A stretch of 64,000 bases of DNA from assembly GCA_030248295.1 (NCBI GenBank), contig JASANH010000212.1, positions 248,001 to 312,000 on the forward strand. The letters run 5' to 3'. Within the stretch, counting starts at the first letter, position 1. Each line of letters starts with the position of its first letter. The DNA comes from Mesodorylaimus sp. YZB2_4. Taxonomy: Eukaryota > Nematoda > Enoplea > Dorylaimida > Dorylaimidae. Shown here piece by piece: positions 10,847 to 22,300 of the stretch. The notes beneath the pieces are model-generated. The model had not been told where the DNA came from and did no database searches. It saw only the letters and a program-made list of their open reading frames with translations. The translations under genes were made by a program, and so were the position numbers.

Positions 10847-11132
10847 CAATTCTTCTCAGTTACACCACGTTTTTGTGAATTCAGCCCCTAGGTCCGATCA
10901 AGTAAGGAAAGTGTTTCCGACCTGACTCGAAACCTAAAATCCAAAACCCAAACCTGACCCGACAAGGATTTTCTCTGACCTTTTTCGGGTGAGATATCAT
11001 TGCCACTTCTGATGCCACCCATTTCCACTTCTGATCACTCGACATTATCGATTCTTGCCTCGGGTGCTTTAAAGAAACAGGTGCTGACAGGCGTACCATT
11101 CCGCTGATCAAACGAGTGGACTGGGCTAAAGC
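10847..11132 (+). repeat. Right end of repeat copy 2, with an internal insertion
   Basis: After CACCCAATTCTTCT about 205 bp are inserted relative to copy 1. The insert contains several CTGACCCGA-type motifs like those of the 47.3-kb hAT-like element. The repeat then resumes at about 11068 and ends with GGGCTAAAG at 11132. Confidence 0.5.
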
Positions 11133-11140
11133 ATTTTTTA

Positions 11141-12165
11141 AACGTACCCGTACCTGGGGCCTGGTACAGCCGTACCGTACCATACCGTACTAATGAAAAA
11201 CTCCATCTTAGCAGCCAAAAAAATTTGAAAATTCTGTTCAGAAGATTTTATAGATATTTTAAGTAAAGGCTCTCTAACTCTGGTGTGCATCTCGAAAATT
11301 GTCATGCCTAATATATTCATCTACTCCCTCGCTGTCAACAGTTTGATTATCGGCTTGTTTTAAGAAACAGTATTGTAACCAAGAACAGCAAGGAACTATG
11401 GACAAGAGCCCAAAATCCTTGACTCCAAAGCGGTCTCCACTCCTTTGATATCGCAGATTACCAGAAATCCCTTGGATCTACCATGCTATTGTACCTATAG
11501 AAGAGTCTTTGAATTCATGATCTACATACAATTCCAACGATATGAGACCGTGGAATAAATCTGTGCCGCGACCATGCTCATGCTGTAGTAGATCCAGAAG
11601 CCTCCTGTTTCGATGTCTTGCTCAAAGATGCCGACAAAATTTTTGAAAGGATGGATGAGAGAACATTGCGGAAATGATCAACATTTGGTTCCCTAACCAG
11701 CGCTTCGAAAAATTGAAGGCAAGGAATTTAGTCTTCCATGTAGGAAACCATAGCATGGCAGGCGCCTTAAATGCAGCAACAGCGACTCCAGGGATGACCA
11801 CATTTCAGTTCAAGAAAGCAGCACTTTTAGCAGCACTTGGTACAATTCATAAGGATCACAGCCCCAAAGTCAGCCTTCTAGCATCAGGATTATAAGACAA
11901 GATGCTCTGCGAGTAAATGCTTGAAATTTTGGTCATTTTTTTAGATCGGTTATTCAACAACAGTTTGGGAGTATAAACTAACAGCTGGCAGATTCATTTT
12001 CTCTTTTCATAAAAATTGGCCGCTTCGAAGCGACTGAATGTACGCGAGCGTTAAATTACACACAAAATATTATAAAACTTGGTACGGCTGTACCGGCCTA
12101 TTTTCAGTGTCGTACCCGTACCGTACTGTACCATCCCCCGGTACGGCTGTACGGTACGGTGGTGT
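11141..12165. mobile_element. Candidate DNA transposon with GTACGG-rich ends
   Basis: Both ends are dense in CGTACC/GGTACGG words in opposite orientation (11144-11190 and 12082-12165). The right end read inward starts CAGGGTCGACCACACCACC, a hAT-like terminus. The interior is non-coding apart from a 73-codon frame at 11674-11895 without homology. The left terminus is not clear and no target duplication was found. Confidence 0.45.
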
Positions 12166-12445
12166 GGTCGACCCTGAAATCCAGCCAAAAAATCCAAAAA
12201 ATGGGTCAGACTAAAGCCATGGGACGAGTTGCGAATAAGGTTACTTCAAGCGCGTTAATATTTCACAAATAGCGCGTGACACAAAACCTTGAAACTTTGA
12301 CTACGGTAAAAATATATAGACGATGTTGCATTATATTTCAGCAAAACAATACAATTTTTTTGTAATTTTCGTAGTTTTTACAAAATACAATTCTAAGACG
12401 GAAGTTGATGCAGTTCCAATCATTCAGACACTATTTTTGTAGCCC

Positions 12446-12793
12446 TTGGATTTGGAGATTGCCACGGGCGCATTGCACGACTTGTGGTATTTGCAGGTCG
12501 ATGCACCACCGCTTTGGTTCACGGCGGCGGTCCGTATGGGTGCTGCGACGGTGGGTATGCCTACTGCGCTGTTGGAGAGGGGTAAATCGGAAACGACTTT
12601 GCCCTCTTGCACGCGGTGCGGTAACGCAGGATGTGCCTACGAAGTGGTGAAGGCCTCGTTCGACCCGAATGACCCACGGAAGGTTTCGAATGAGCAAGCG
12701 GATTTGTTTCGAGAGTTCATTACTGCCAAGCGAGAATTGGCTGGCCATGAAGAGGCACGCACGTTGTTGCTGCAATCGTGCCCCCTGCGTTGA
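12446..12793 (+). pseudogene. Unassigned open frame with CxxC motif
   Basis: A 115-codon frame that I do not recognise. It has a hydrophobic N-terminal half, a CTRCGNAGC cysteine motif near residue 53 and a charged helical C-terminal half (EQADLFREFITAKRELAGHE). The frame stops at 12791-12793 and coding-like composition continues in other frames. This suggests a decayed longer protein, possibly the ORF1 product of a LINE. Confidence 0.3.
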
Positions 12794-13220
12794 TGGTTGG
12801 CGTGCCACCTGCACCTATTGCGTTGCCCGTTTCGTCAGCGGGTGGAGGATCATCGTCAGGTGGCCGTGCCATATTGGAGATTGAACAAACGAGTGGCCTC
12901 GAAGTTGAGTAGCATTTATCTCAAGAAATTACAGCGGGGTTTGGACGACCACGTGCTGGGATTGTCCTTGGCGGTGTCCCACACTGCGTCACCCGCCCGG
13001 TATTTACGGTTGGTCGGGACAGATACCGCGCAGTTATTTTCGTTTGGTTTGATCTTTTTGAAGTACCAATCCCGTACTTATACTTCTATTTTCGACTGCT
13101 GTCATGGCCGATCCCAATCATCCAGGTGCGGCGATTGCGATACCTGCCTCCTTACGACTGCTGGATACATTCCTCGATGTGTTGCGTTCGCCTGGGATCA
13201 GTTTCCGATCCTTTTTCCCG

Positions 13221-13590
13221 GCTGGGCGATGTAGCGTACATGGTGCCTGATGGTTATCCTCCTCAACCGGCTCCTCCACCGCCTCCAGCGGCTAGTGGCC
13301 CCGCCCGGGAGGAGGGCGAATTGTCTGACGGTGATACAGCCAAGCTTCACAGAAAACGTCGCCAACGATCTCGCTCCTGTTCCCGTGCCTCACGCGATCC
13401 CCCTGGGGGACATCGTAAGCCTCCGCCAGGTGGTGGTGCAGCGGCATCGGGTACTGGGGCTGGCTCTTTACGCTCTGGCTCTATGACCTTCTATTCGTCT
13501 CATCGTCAGTCGTCATCGACTTCGTCGCGTCAGGGATCTGGACATCACTTTGGCTCCCACCGCCAAGCATTACCCACTGTCCTGGAATAG
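13221..13590 (+). pseudogene. Unassigned Pro/Arg/Ser-rich open frame
   Basis: The sequence has a proline run (PPPPPPAAS), then EEGELSDGD and a basic-serine stretch (RKRRQRSRSCSRASR), then Ser/Gly/His-rich sequence ending at TAG 13588-13590. The RS-like part resembles low-complexity regions of RNA-binding proteins, which fits a nucleic-acid-binding ORF1 or a host RS protein fragment. No folded domain is visible. Confidence 0.3.
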
Positions 13591-13985
13591 CGATAGATTG
13601 TGCGTTGGATTTGTCATGTGGCAACCATCTTGGCGCCAGCGGGGATCCGGGACTGGTCGTTCCAGTGTCCCTGGTGGCCAGCGTTCGGGCAAGGAGAGGC
13701 GTGATCCCTGCTGATCTGGAGTCTTTGGAGGATCTGGCGGGGGGTTGCTGACGGCGACCTGCCTGCCTCCCCGATCGACCCGCCGATCAACTCCATGAGC
13801 CCTGGTTTCTCGGATGGCGACATTATGGTTGGATCTGCGAGTGGACCTTTTTCCGCTCTCGCCCAGGATGCGTTGGTACCCCCCCCCCCCTTATTCTGGA
13901 CACTGCGCTGTGTGGTTTCGGTAAAGGCCCGTTTCCACGCTGGAGCTGGGATCAATTTTTATCCATTCCCGCCCAGCGTCAAGCC

Positions 13986-14567
13986 ATGGCCTCGCCAGCG
14001 TCGTTTGCGGACCTGAACGGTGTTCCCTTTGGGTTTCAGTCTGTGGTGCCTCCGCGGTGGAGCAATTCGTTTTTGGTTCCTATCTGCCGTCGGGAGGACC
14101 TATTGCAGTACGAATATGAATTACGGTTCGACTGTCCAGCAGCAGTCGTGTTTCATCATGGCGCCAGTGGGGACCTGCGCTGTGTGGTCGATGAGCCGTT
14201 TTTCCATTCGCCGCAGTATCCTTTGGCGTATCGAACCATTTTCGATATCAATGTCATCCCCTTGGATGAGCCTTGGGTGATGATGGACTGGCCGTCGCGT
14301 CAGCTATTCGCTTCGTTCGACGACGGGGTGAGTCACGTGACTAGTCATCGATTCCAGGTGTCCCGGGCTATGTGGATCGCCCGGGTGCAGCAGCTGTCGC
14401 CATATCAGAGGGCGATGTATTTTCCTGATGGGGATCACGGTGGTATTCCGTTTGCCAGTGACGAGTCGTTGGTTTCGGCAGAGTCAGTGTCGTCGGGTGG
14501 AGATGGACTGTTAATGACTCCCGTGGCGAGGGAAGTGGTTCCCTGTCCCGTGCCGATGGTGAACTAA
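13986..14567 (+). pseudogene. Unassigned 193-codon open frame
   Basis: The longest clean frame in the GC-rich block. It has a globular composition (many Trp, Phe, Pro; e.g. FDINVIPLDEPWVMMDWPS near residue 90) and an acidic-serine tail. I recognise no family. It ends about 220 bp before the LINE ORF2 remnant. It could be the C-terminal domain of a LINE ORF1 protein or an unrelated captured gene. Confidence 0.35.
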
Positions 14568-14789
14568 TTCGTGAAGGTATGGTCTAGGGTCTAACATCGC
14601 CGTGCCTCGACTGTATAAAGATATCCGCAGGGCTGTTATAACTGCCAAGTTTTGTCTAAGGGACCAGGGTAGTATGGGATTAGATACAAGAACATACCCG
14701 CTGAAACATGTCAAAACCAAGCTTTTTTATAAGCACATAATGGACAATAAAGTGGGCAAGGCCACCCTGGCCATGCAGTAATACTGGAA

Positions 14790-15357
14790 AGCAAAGTTAG
14801 GGAACGATTCAATAGATTTTGGGGCTTACTGGAAGCTAACCAGGACTAAGAATGTTGACGGACTGACTCGTAGTTTGCACTATGGCTTGCTGTATAAGGC
14901 ATTATACACAAGAAGTAGGGTTTCTAAATTCGCCAAGGTTGAAGCTAATTGTAAATACTGTATGAATTACTATGCACGTGATAACACTGAGGATGTTCAC
15001 CACGTTTTCGTATCATGTCCGAGGGCAGTAGCATTCTGGAAAAAAGTGAAGAATTTTCATAAAAAGTTGGATCCGGCCATTACGTTGGTGGCTGAAAATA
15101 GGGTTTTCGGGATAATAAGTTCGTCTAACAAGTTTATCACCTCAGTTGCAAACTTAGTTTTGCAATCGGCACAGAGGGCCGTATGGTTTGCTGGGGTTGA
15201 CTACGAGGAGGAAAACCAGATAGTTGACCTGTGGAAATCACTGCTGAGACGGCTAAAAGTTTTGAAAGAAAGAGCGAGGTACATCTTACCGCATAGTGAG
15301 TACAAGGAGCAATTTGTGAAGTCGTCGTTTTGCAGTGTTCTGTCTTTGTGTGAGTAA
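14790..15357 (+). pseudogene. LINE ORF2 C-terminal fragment with zinc-binding domain
   Basis: About 185 residues of the region that follows RT in L1/Tx1-like elements. It includes LLYKALYTRSRVSKF, then the cysteine-histidine cluster CKYCMNYY...VHHVFVSCP (zf-RVT type), WKKVKNF and an amphipathic tail. It ends at TAA 15355-15357, followed by the A-rich 3' tail. The RT itself is absent, so only the 3' end remains, and an in-frame stop near 14780 marks decay. Confidence 0.65.
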
Positions 15358-15600
15358 CATATATGTGCACTAAAACATGATAAAATATGGGGGAAAAAAT
15401 ACAGTAGATAGACAGGTTGTACAGAATATATGTGTACAGCTGAAAAATAAAAAAACCTTTAATAAAAAACCAAAAAAAATGCAAAGCAAAAATAAAACAA
15501 AAATAAAAATAAACATAAACATAAACAAAAAAAACAAAAAAAGGAAAATAAAAACTAAAATGAAATAAATAAAAACAATTAATAAAAAATACTTTTTTAA

Positions 15601-16160
15601 ATAGGAGACTTCCCATTCACCTCTTACAAAGCTAACTGTTAGTTTTGCCTAATATTGTTGCTGTTGTGAGAGCGGCTCTTGTTGTTGAGAATTTCTCCAG
15701 TTGTGGCGGCTAATATGCAGATGTTTTTTTCCCCTTAGCTTAGGCGGTGAAATCAAACAGGAGATAATGGCCTTTTAAGTTTGGTGCAAATTTCTTTTTT
15801 AAACAGCTTATGTATCTTGGGCGATTTTTCAAAGCCATAAAAACAGAAATAGTAATGAAGATAAAGAAATGATAAAGCGATAAATTGAGTCGAGCTGTTC
15901 GGTTTCTGCGGTTTTCGTATTTATTTATATGCTCTCCAAAAAAATGGTCTCGGGGTCTGCGCCTGGACGAGGGTTCGTCTGATTGGGATTGACTAACCCT
16001 GGGTGTGGTTGATTGTTTTTTTGGGCTGAACTTACTTGGGTCCTTTTTTGTGGGCTCGACTATTTCTGGCCCTGCCCAAGCCGTCTATTAGGTTGCGTTT
16101 GGGATTATTTTTGGTTACGCTGGGGTTCCTCGCATTATTTGTCCGCCTGGTCTGTCGACA
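15601..16160. other. No gene seen
   Basis: AT-rich then T/G-rich sequence between the LINE tail and the minisatellite. Two forward frames that cross the minisatellite open here (16013 and 16036), but their flanks show no domain. Confidence 0.5.
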
Positions 16161-17280
16161 TCTGGACTGGGTTACACCTGGACTGGGTTACACCTGGACT
16201 GGGTTACATCTGGACTGGGTTACATCTGGACTGGGCTACACCTGGACTGGGTTACACCTGGACTGGGTTACACCTGGACTGGGTTACACCTGGACTGGGT
16301 TACATCTGGACTGGGTTACATCTGGACTGGGCTACATCTGGACTGGGCTACACCTGGACTGGGTTACACCTGGACTGGGTTACACCTGGACTGGGTTACA
16401 CCTGGACTGGGTTACACCTGGACTGGGTTACACCTGGACTGGGTTACACCTGGACTGGGTTACATCTGGACTGGGTTACATCTGGACTGGGTTACATCTG
16501 GACTGGGTTACATCTGGACTGGGCTACACCTGGACTGGGTTACACCTGGACTGGGTTACACCTGGACTGGGTTACACCTGGACTGGGTTACACCTGGACT
16601 GGGCTACACCTGGACTGGGTTACATCTGGACTGGGTTACATCTGGACTGGGTTACACCTGGACTGGGTTACATCTGGACTGGGTTACATCTGGACTGGGT
16701 TACATCTGGACTGGGTTACATCTGGACTGGGTTACATCTGGACTGGGCTACACCTGGACTGGGTTACACCTGGACTGGGTTACACCTGGACTGGGTTACA
16801 CCTGGACTGGGTTACACCTGGACTGGGCTACACCTGGACTGGGTTACATCTGGACTGGGTTACATCTGGACTGGGTTACACCTGGACTGGGTTACATCTG
16901 GACTGGGTTACATCTGGACTGGGTTACATCTGGACTGGGTTACATCTGGACTGGGCTACACCTGGACTGGGTTACACCTGGACTGGGTTACACCTGGACT
17001 GGGTTACACCTGGACTGGGTTACACCTGGACTGGGTTACACCTGGACTGGGTTACACCTGGACTGGGCTACACCTGGACTGGGTTACATCTGGACTGGGC
17101 TACACCTGGACTGGGTTACATCTGGACTGGGCTACACCTGGACTGGGTTACATCTGGACTGGGTTACACCTGGACTGGGTTACACCTGGACTGGGTTACA
17201 TCTGGACTGGGCTACACCTGGACTGGGTTACACCTGGACTGGGTTACACCTGGACTGGGTTACATCTGGACTGGGTTACA
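16161..17280 (+). repeat. Minisatellite, 70 units of 16 bp
   Basis: Unit (T/C)CTGGACTGGG(T/C)TACA. The first unit starts at 16161 and the last at 17265, an exact multiple of 16, so the array has no net indels. Variation is confined to C/T at unit positions 1 and 12. Because 16 is not a multiple of 3, every forward frame reads the same 16-residue peptide cycle, and every reverse frame has stops. This explains the two 500-codon forward frames, which should not be annotated as genes without transcript support. Confidence 0.97.
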
Positions 17281-19366
17281 GAGTCTGGACTATTTTCTTT
17301 TTGGTCTCTGTACACACCCTCGGATTTTCATGTCCGATCTCCTGTACATACTGGACAATGTCTGGTTATGTACGGGCACAGGCTTGACCCTGTCTTCGGG
17401 GGTTTCAGGCCGTGCTGGGGTCAGGAGGTTACCCGCTACTGGGTTGTCTGGTGCGCCTGGGCGGTGCTCCTCTTCCTTTTCAGCTGCCGTCATCCAGCCA
17501 CTGAAGAACGTGTGATGTTCTGTGATTTTTTATTGGGCTTGGGTGACGTGCGGTGATGAGCATCGCTGTCCCAGTTTTTTCGGTGTGCGCCTTTGTAGAC
17601 CATAGGCCGTCTGGGGAGTTGCATATGCGCGTGTCACCTAGGGGACTCGCTGGACGACAGCAGTGGACTATCTTCACTGATCTCCACCGACTCCGGTTTC
17701 GGGTTCCTGGTCTCGCCGCTTGCTTGGCCTTCTCTCACTGGTTCGTCTGATCTCTGCTCTCTTATCCTGACCGACCTGGACCATTTTTCCGGGATCCCTT
17801 ATTTGAAGGTGCCCTACTTTTCACTTGACGCGTGGGGTCACGCTTCTTTTAAGGAGGGGAGGAATGTAACAGGCATGGACTTGGCATGTGCTATGCCCTC
17901 TGGCCTATGAGTGCACAAGTTCAGGGAACTGCTCCGCCTCTCCTAAGTCAGGGCCAGCACGAGACCGAGAGCGAGGTCGAGGTCGAGTGACTGGTCTGAT
18001 TGCAGGCACCAGTAGAGAACTAGTCTTGAGTTCCTGATATGAACTTGCTCTGTGAGCACTTCGGGCTCAGGTCCGTCAGAACCCCTTCGACGCCCAGCAC
18101 GTGCGGCTGCTCCCCGAATTGTGACTTCACACGGCCTTCTTGGTGTGTGATAGTAAAGCATATCCAGAAGTGTCCGTGGACTGCGTGGGTTGGTTCCTGT
18201 GGCTTGAGCCATCCTCTGGTCAGCCCCAGTTCTATCCTAGGGCGAGCCAAGGATTCCAAGGGTCGACCCCGAACGTGGTCAAGCTTGAATTTCTTTACCC
18301 CCTCCCCTTAAATTTTGGGTGAATTCGATGCACCCATGAGTGAAAATGACGCCACAACGCTTTGTGCGCAGACTCGATTTTCGCGGGATTATCGCAGAAA
18401 AAAGTTTTTTGGAAAGTGGCTGGGCGATATGGGCCATAACTCACTGACCGGTCTTTTTCGATCAACGACGCATCAGCGTGTTCGCAAATGAATGAGAAAT
18501 GGAATGCCTGTCGCAAAAAGTTTTTATCTCTAACCCATCTCGAGATATTGAGGACCAAAGTCAAAGGTGCCAATATGACGACTTTCAGACCTCCTGTTCC
18601 CTCAATGCTAGTCGGGAACCAGTCCCCCGCCGCTTTTCCAAGATCAGTTTCGCCAGGTATAGGATTTCCTGTTACGGATAATACGCAAAACTTTCCACAA
18701 CTCACAAAAATCATTCAATTTATATATTGAGTATCAATCAATCGATCGCATCACCCATAATCCTAATCTTAATCACATAAAATACACAGGATCAATCAAA
18801 CATGCATTCCAGAAACAAAAGGAAATCAGCCACGGCATAGAAAACACAGCTCACACTCATGCCAACAGTCGACTAGCGATTCAGAGAAAATCAACCAAAG
18901 TACGTACAAGTAAATCACCTTTGACAGGTACCTGACCAACTATCAGCCCCAAGCAGTACGCTGACAGTTTCAAACCCCAAAACCTAAAGGTGACAACAAG
19001 CAAACAACTGCATAAAGCAATGACTAAGGGAAATACACGGAAAAAATTTGATCAAAATCGAATCGTCTTGAATTAAAAGCCAAACTGCGGAATACACAAA
19101 ATTAAATTAAAATACGGCATACATAAGTAGAGGCTCGATTTGGCGAAAACGCTGGTATTTTTACACCCATAATATCTGATACACGAAAAAAAGAATTTAC
19201 ATAAACGATCAAATAGACTTCAAAAGACAAAAAGCGACGTTCATAATTTATGGCACACAAAGAACGAAAACAAAGACTGAGCAAAAAGTTGACGGCGATT
19301 TGATTACAGGTAGCCTCCGGCTGCTTGAACACCAAAAAACTGGCCATCAAGATCGCGAATATTGCT
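17281..19366. other. No gene seen; possible LTR-like sequence at 17867
   Basis: A purine tract AAGGAGGGGAGGAA precedes TGTAACAGGC at 17867, as before a 3' LTR, but no matching end or second copy was found. The rest is unassigned. FUT8 3' UTR should occupy the right edge. Confidence 0.4.
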
Positions 19367-22300
19367 TCATCTCTTTCCCGATCGATAAGTAGCATCAGCC
19401 TCAGGATAAGTTGGGAATGGGATAACTCTCCATTTTTCCCTGACTTTGTACGATGGATACAATCCAACTTGGCCCGTCCTCGCATTCCTACCTTTACTAT
19501 ATCCATCCCAATGATTACCTGCCACCCCGATCACGTCGCCAACTTGTAGATCAATTTCTAAAGAAGACGCAGCCTTGTGCGGAAGAATCGCAATTTGTTC
19601 GTGTCCCTCTTGACCACCAAAATAATAAATGTCATCCAGAGAATGGAATCGAGCCGCCGCATCGCCGCGTAACACTTGCATTAGCTCGTAAGCCACCCGG
19701 CACACCTGAAAACCCGAACAATTTCTTCATCAAAATGGTTCGGACCCACCAGGACTCGAACCTGGAACCCTAACGTTATGAGTCGAGCATACTACCAATT
19801 AGACCAAAATCAACCCGCACTGATGAAGAATGTACTACAACGTGTACCTTATGACACCTTATAAGCCACAAAAGAGCCTAAAGTGAGGGTCAAAATCTAC
19901 TCAATTTCTTACTTGAGAAGAGAAGGTGCAAACCAAGTAATCGCATCTCGACAAGAAATGAATGTCAGCCACGACGCCGCGCAATGACGAATCCGTATAT
20001 CGACTAGACAACTGAGCAGTATTGGCCACCTGCACGTCACCAATGAACGTATATGTTGGAAAACTCCTTCTCGCTTCGGCGTACAAAGTTGGTTCATCGG
20101 TGGCCAAATAGACTCGTTTTGTCATGGCATTGAACTCAGCTTGCGTCGAGGTCCCATTTTTTAACGCTTCAACTTTAAACCAAGTCTCAACGAATTGCAT
20201 ATATTCTTCTAAAGCATGAAACGCCGCTTCCGACCCGACTTTATCCGTTCGTCGTACATGAATACCAATGCATGGTTGCGTGAAATTCAAACGTTGAGCC
20301 GTGGCAGACAAGTCTTTGAGGAACTCGGGTTGGTAACGCATTAAGTACCACACGAATTGGCCAATCCACCACACTGGAGGATCGCCGTGCAAGGCCAGTA
20401 GTCTGAAAGTGATCACCCTGTTCCACGATCTCCGCGGCAACTCATCACTTGAATCACTCACTTATCAGCAAACTCCTCCGGAAAACTTAATGGCAAATAC
20501 TTGGGTCGAGGCCGTACACCATCGATAATTGGTAAACTGACGACCTGAGCACTCGATTGCACATCGTCCCCTAAAAATATACGCAGAAACTAGTCTCTGC
20601 TGAAGAACGGTTACATCGTATCGGTCTACCCTGACACACACGCAGATTGGCAAGCTGGATTGGTAATCCTGTATGTATGGGTCGGGTTCGACATTTGCTC
20701 AAGCCACAAGTTTTGTACATCATGGTGCTGTCATTACCACAGTACAATACCACGGCTAATCTCTCCTCAAGATTAAAAAAAGTTAGGATCCCTCGGCTTA
20801 TGCCATATACAATCCGCTCTTTCAAGCTGGTACTGCACGCAGCGATAAACACAATGGGACTATGTACACCTCCGGCCTTCGACAAAACTCCTGCTGCGAG
20901 TTATATGCGGAGGACCTGCGACATCAACACCCTCAAAACGAATTAGTCCATGGAGATCGGACGCTTAAGACTAGCCCCCCCCCCCCCCTAGATGGACAGA
21001 ATTATAGGGGCGTGATCGAGCAGTCCCTACCCGACTCACCTCTCCAACTCTCCGCATTCGCATCGTCCGTCATATTTCGACAATTAGAACTAACTGGCAA
21101 AAATATACTATCCCATCCTCGTTGCGAATACCTCCACCCTCGACTATCTAATATCATCGTTCGCTGAGTTCCGTAAGCCACAATTAGACAATAGGTCACG
21201 TGATGCAGCTGGCATCCAAACCCGCATCCTTTGTTTAATTGGCACACCAATTTGCGCGCATTTTGACAATTGGCTGGATGTTGCAAATAATGGATCCGAT
21301 TTTGTACCAGTTCAGTTATATTCCATAAAAGTGCGCGACGACTATCGTCCGTCCCATCCACTGTGGCCAATTTGAGCACGTCTGCTAAGACAGTTCTGAA
21401 AAAACGAAACCTTTATTCGCATCCTAAAGACACTTTGGCACTCGCCCCCGACCAGGTCCCTAGATGGCCCAGGCAGACGAGGCTGTCCAAGCTCTCCATC
21501 GAAGTGGCCCCATTATCTACAATATTTTTCCATGTGCAAGCTTTCAAACTGTTAAGTCGACCGACAGTGGCAGCTACTGCGCACGACCCTTTGTCAGCTT
21601 TTCAACTCACAAAGAAATCGGGCGCACCGGGGCGATCATCCCCTTGGGCTCCTTATCCCACCTTGCGCCACCCTTCTTTTATCCCACCTGTGCTGATCCA
21701 TCAATTCCTCTGTCAATCGTCTTAGCGCTTCAGCTTCGGGTGTCTTGGCTTTAAGTTGCTCTTTTAACTTTCCCAATTTTGAGGCGGCCGAATACCACAA
21801 TTCGATCAAACCATTTTCTACGGAACGTCGTAAAGTCTGATGATCTCGACTCAACACAACGTCAGAGGTGACGACGGGAGATGCATTTGACGACTCGTGT
21901 TTGAGATCGGTTCGAGTCAAGTACACTGGCGACTTACGATCAAGAATCCTAAAATTACAATCAAAACAGTGTGTTAGCGATTTATGACACAATAGCATTC
22001 AGCCAAACCCTAGACTACTACTTAATTTCGAGCTGGTCAGACAGGAAAATGGTCATTAACGAGCTATCCTCCTAGCACCAGGTAAAATATTTCTGCGACT
22101 GCTATGACAAGCAAGGAGCAAGTTTGCATGTTTCAGATTTCTGTTCGCTTGGTTCCTCAATCATGAAATCTTGATTATGATATAAAGGGGAAATTGATAT
22201 TATTAAGCAATAGTTTATTTCCTCAAGAGAATATAAAAGCACAAAAGATAAAAACTTGGAATATTTTACCAATACGCTAATGCAAAATTTGAATTTCCAC

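Larger units (their letters stand above)
12405..15600 (+). mobile_element. Putative LINE relic: GC-rich ORF block, ORF2 C-terminus, A-rich tail
   Basis: A GC-rich block of broken open frames (12446-14567) is followed by the C-terminal part of a LINE ORF2 (about 14790-15357) and a strongly A-rich tail (15440-15590). The order fits an L1/Tx1-like element with ORF1 upstream and most of ORF2 deleted. Whether the GC-rich frames belong to that element is inferred only from position. Confidence 0.5.

Noticed and set aside
16013..17556. Two overlapping 500-codon open frames
   Set aside because: They are produced by the 16-bp minisatellite, which has no stop in any forward frame; the flanks show no domain or splice logic.
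17867..18330. Possible solo LTR starting TGTAACAGGC after a purine tract
   Set aside because: No matching terminus, second copy or target duplication could be found, so it is only mentioned in the gap note.
21363..21725. Plus-strand 120-codon frames over FUT8 exons 3-4
   Set aside because: Shadow of the FUT8 coding exons on the minus strand.
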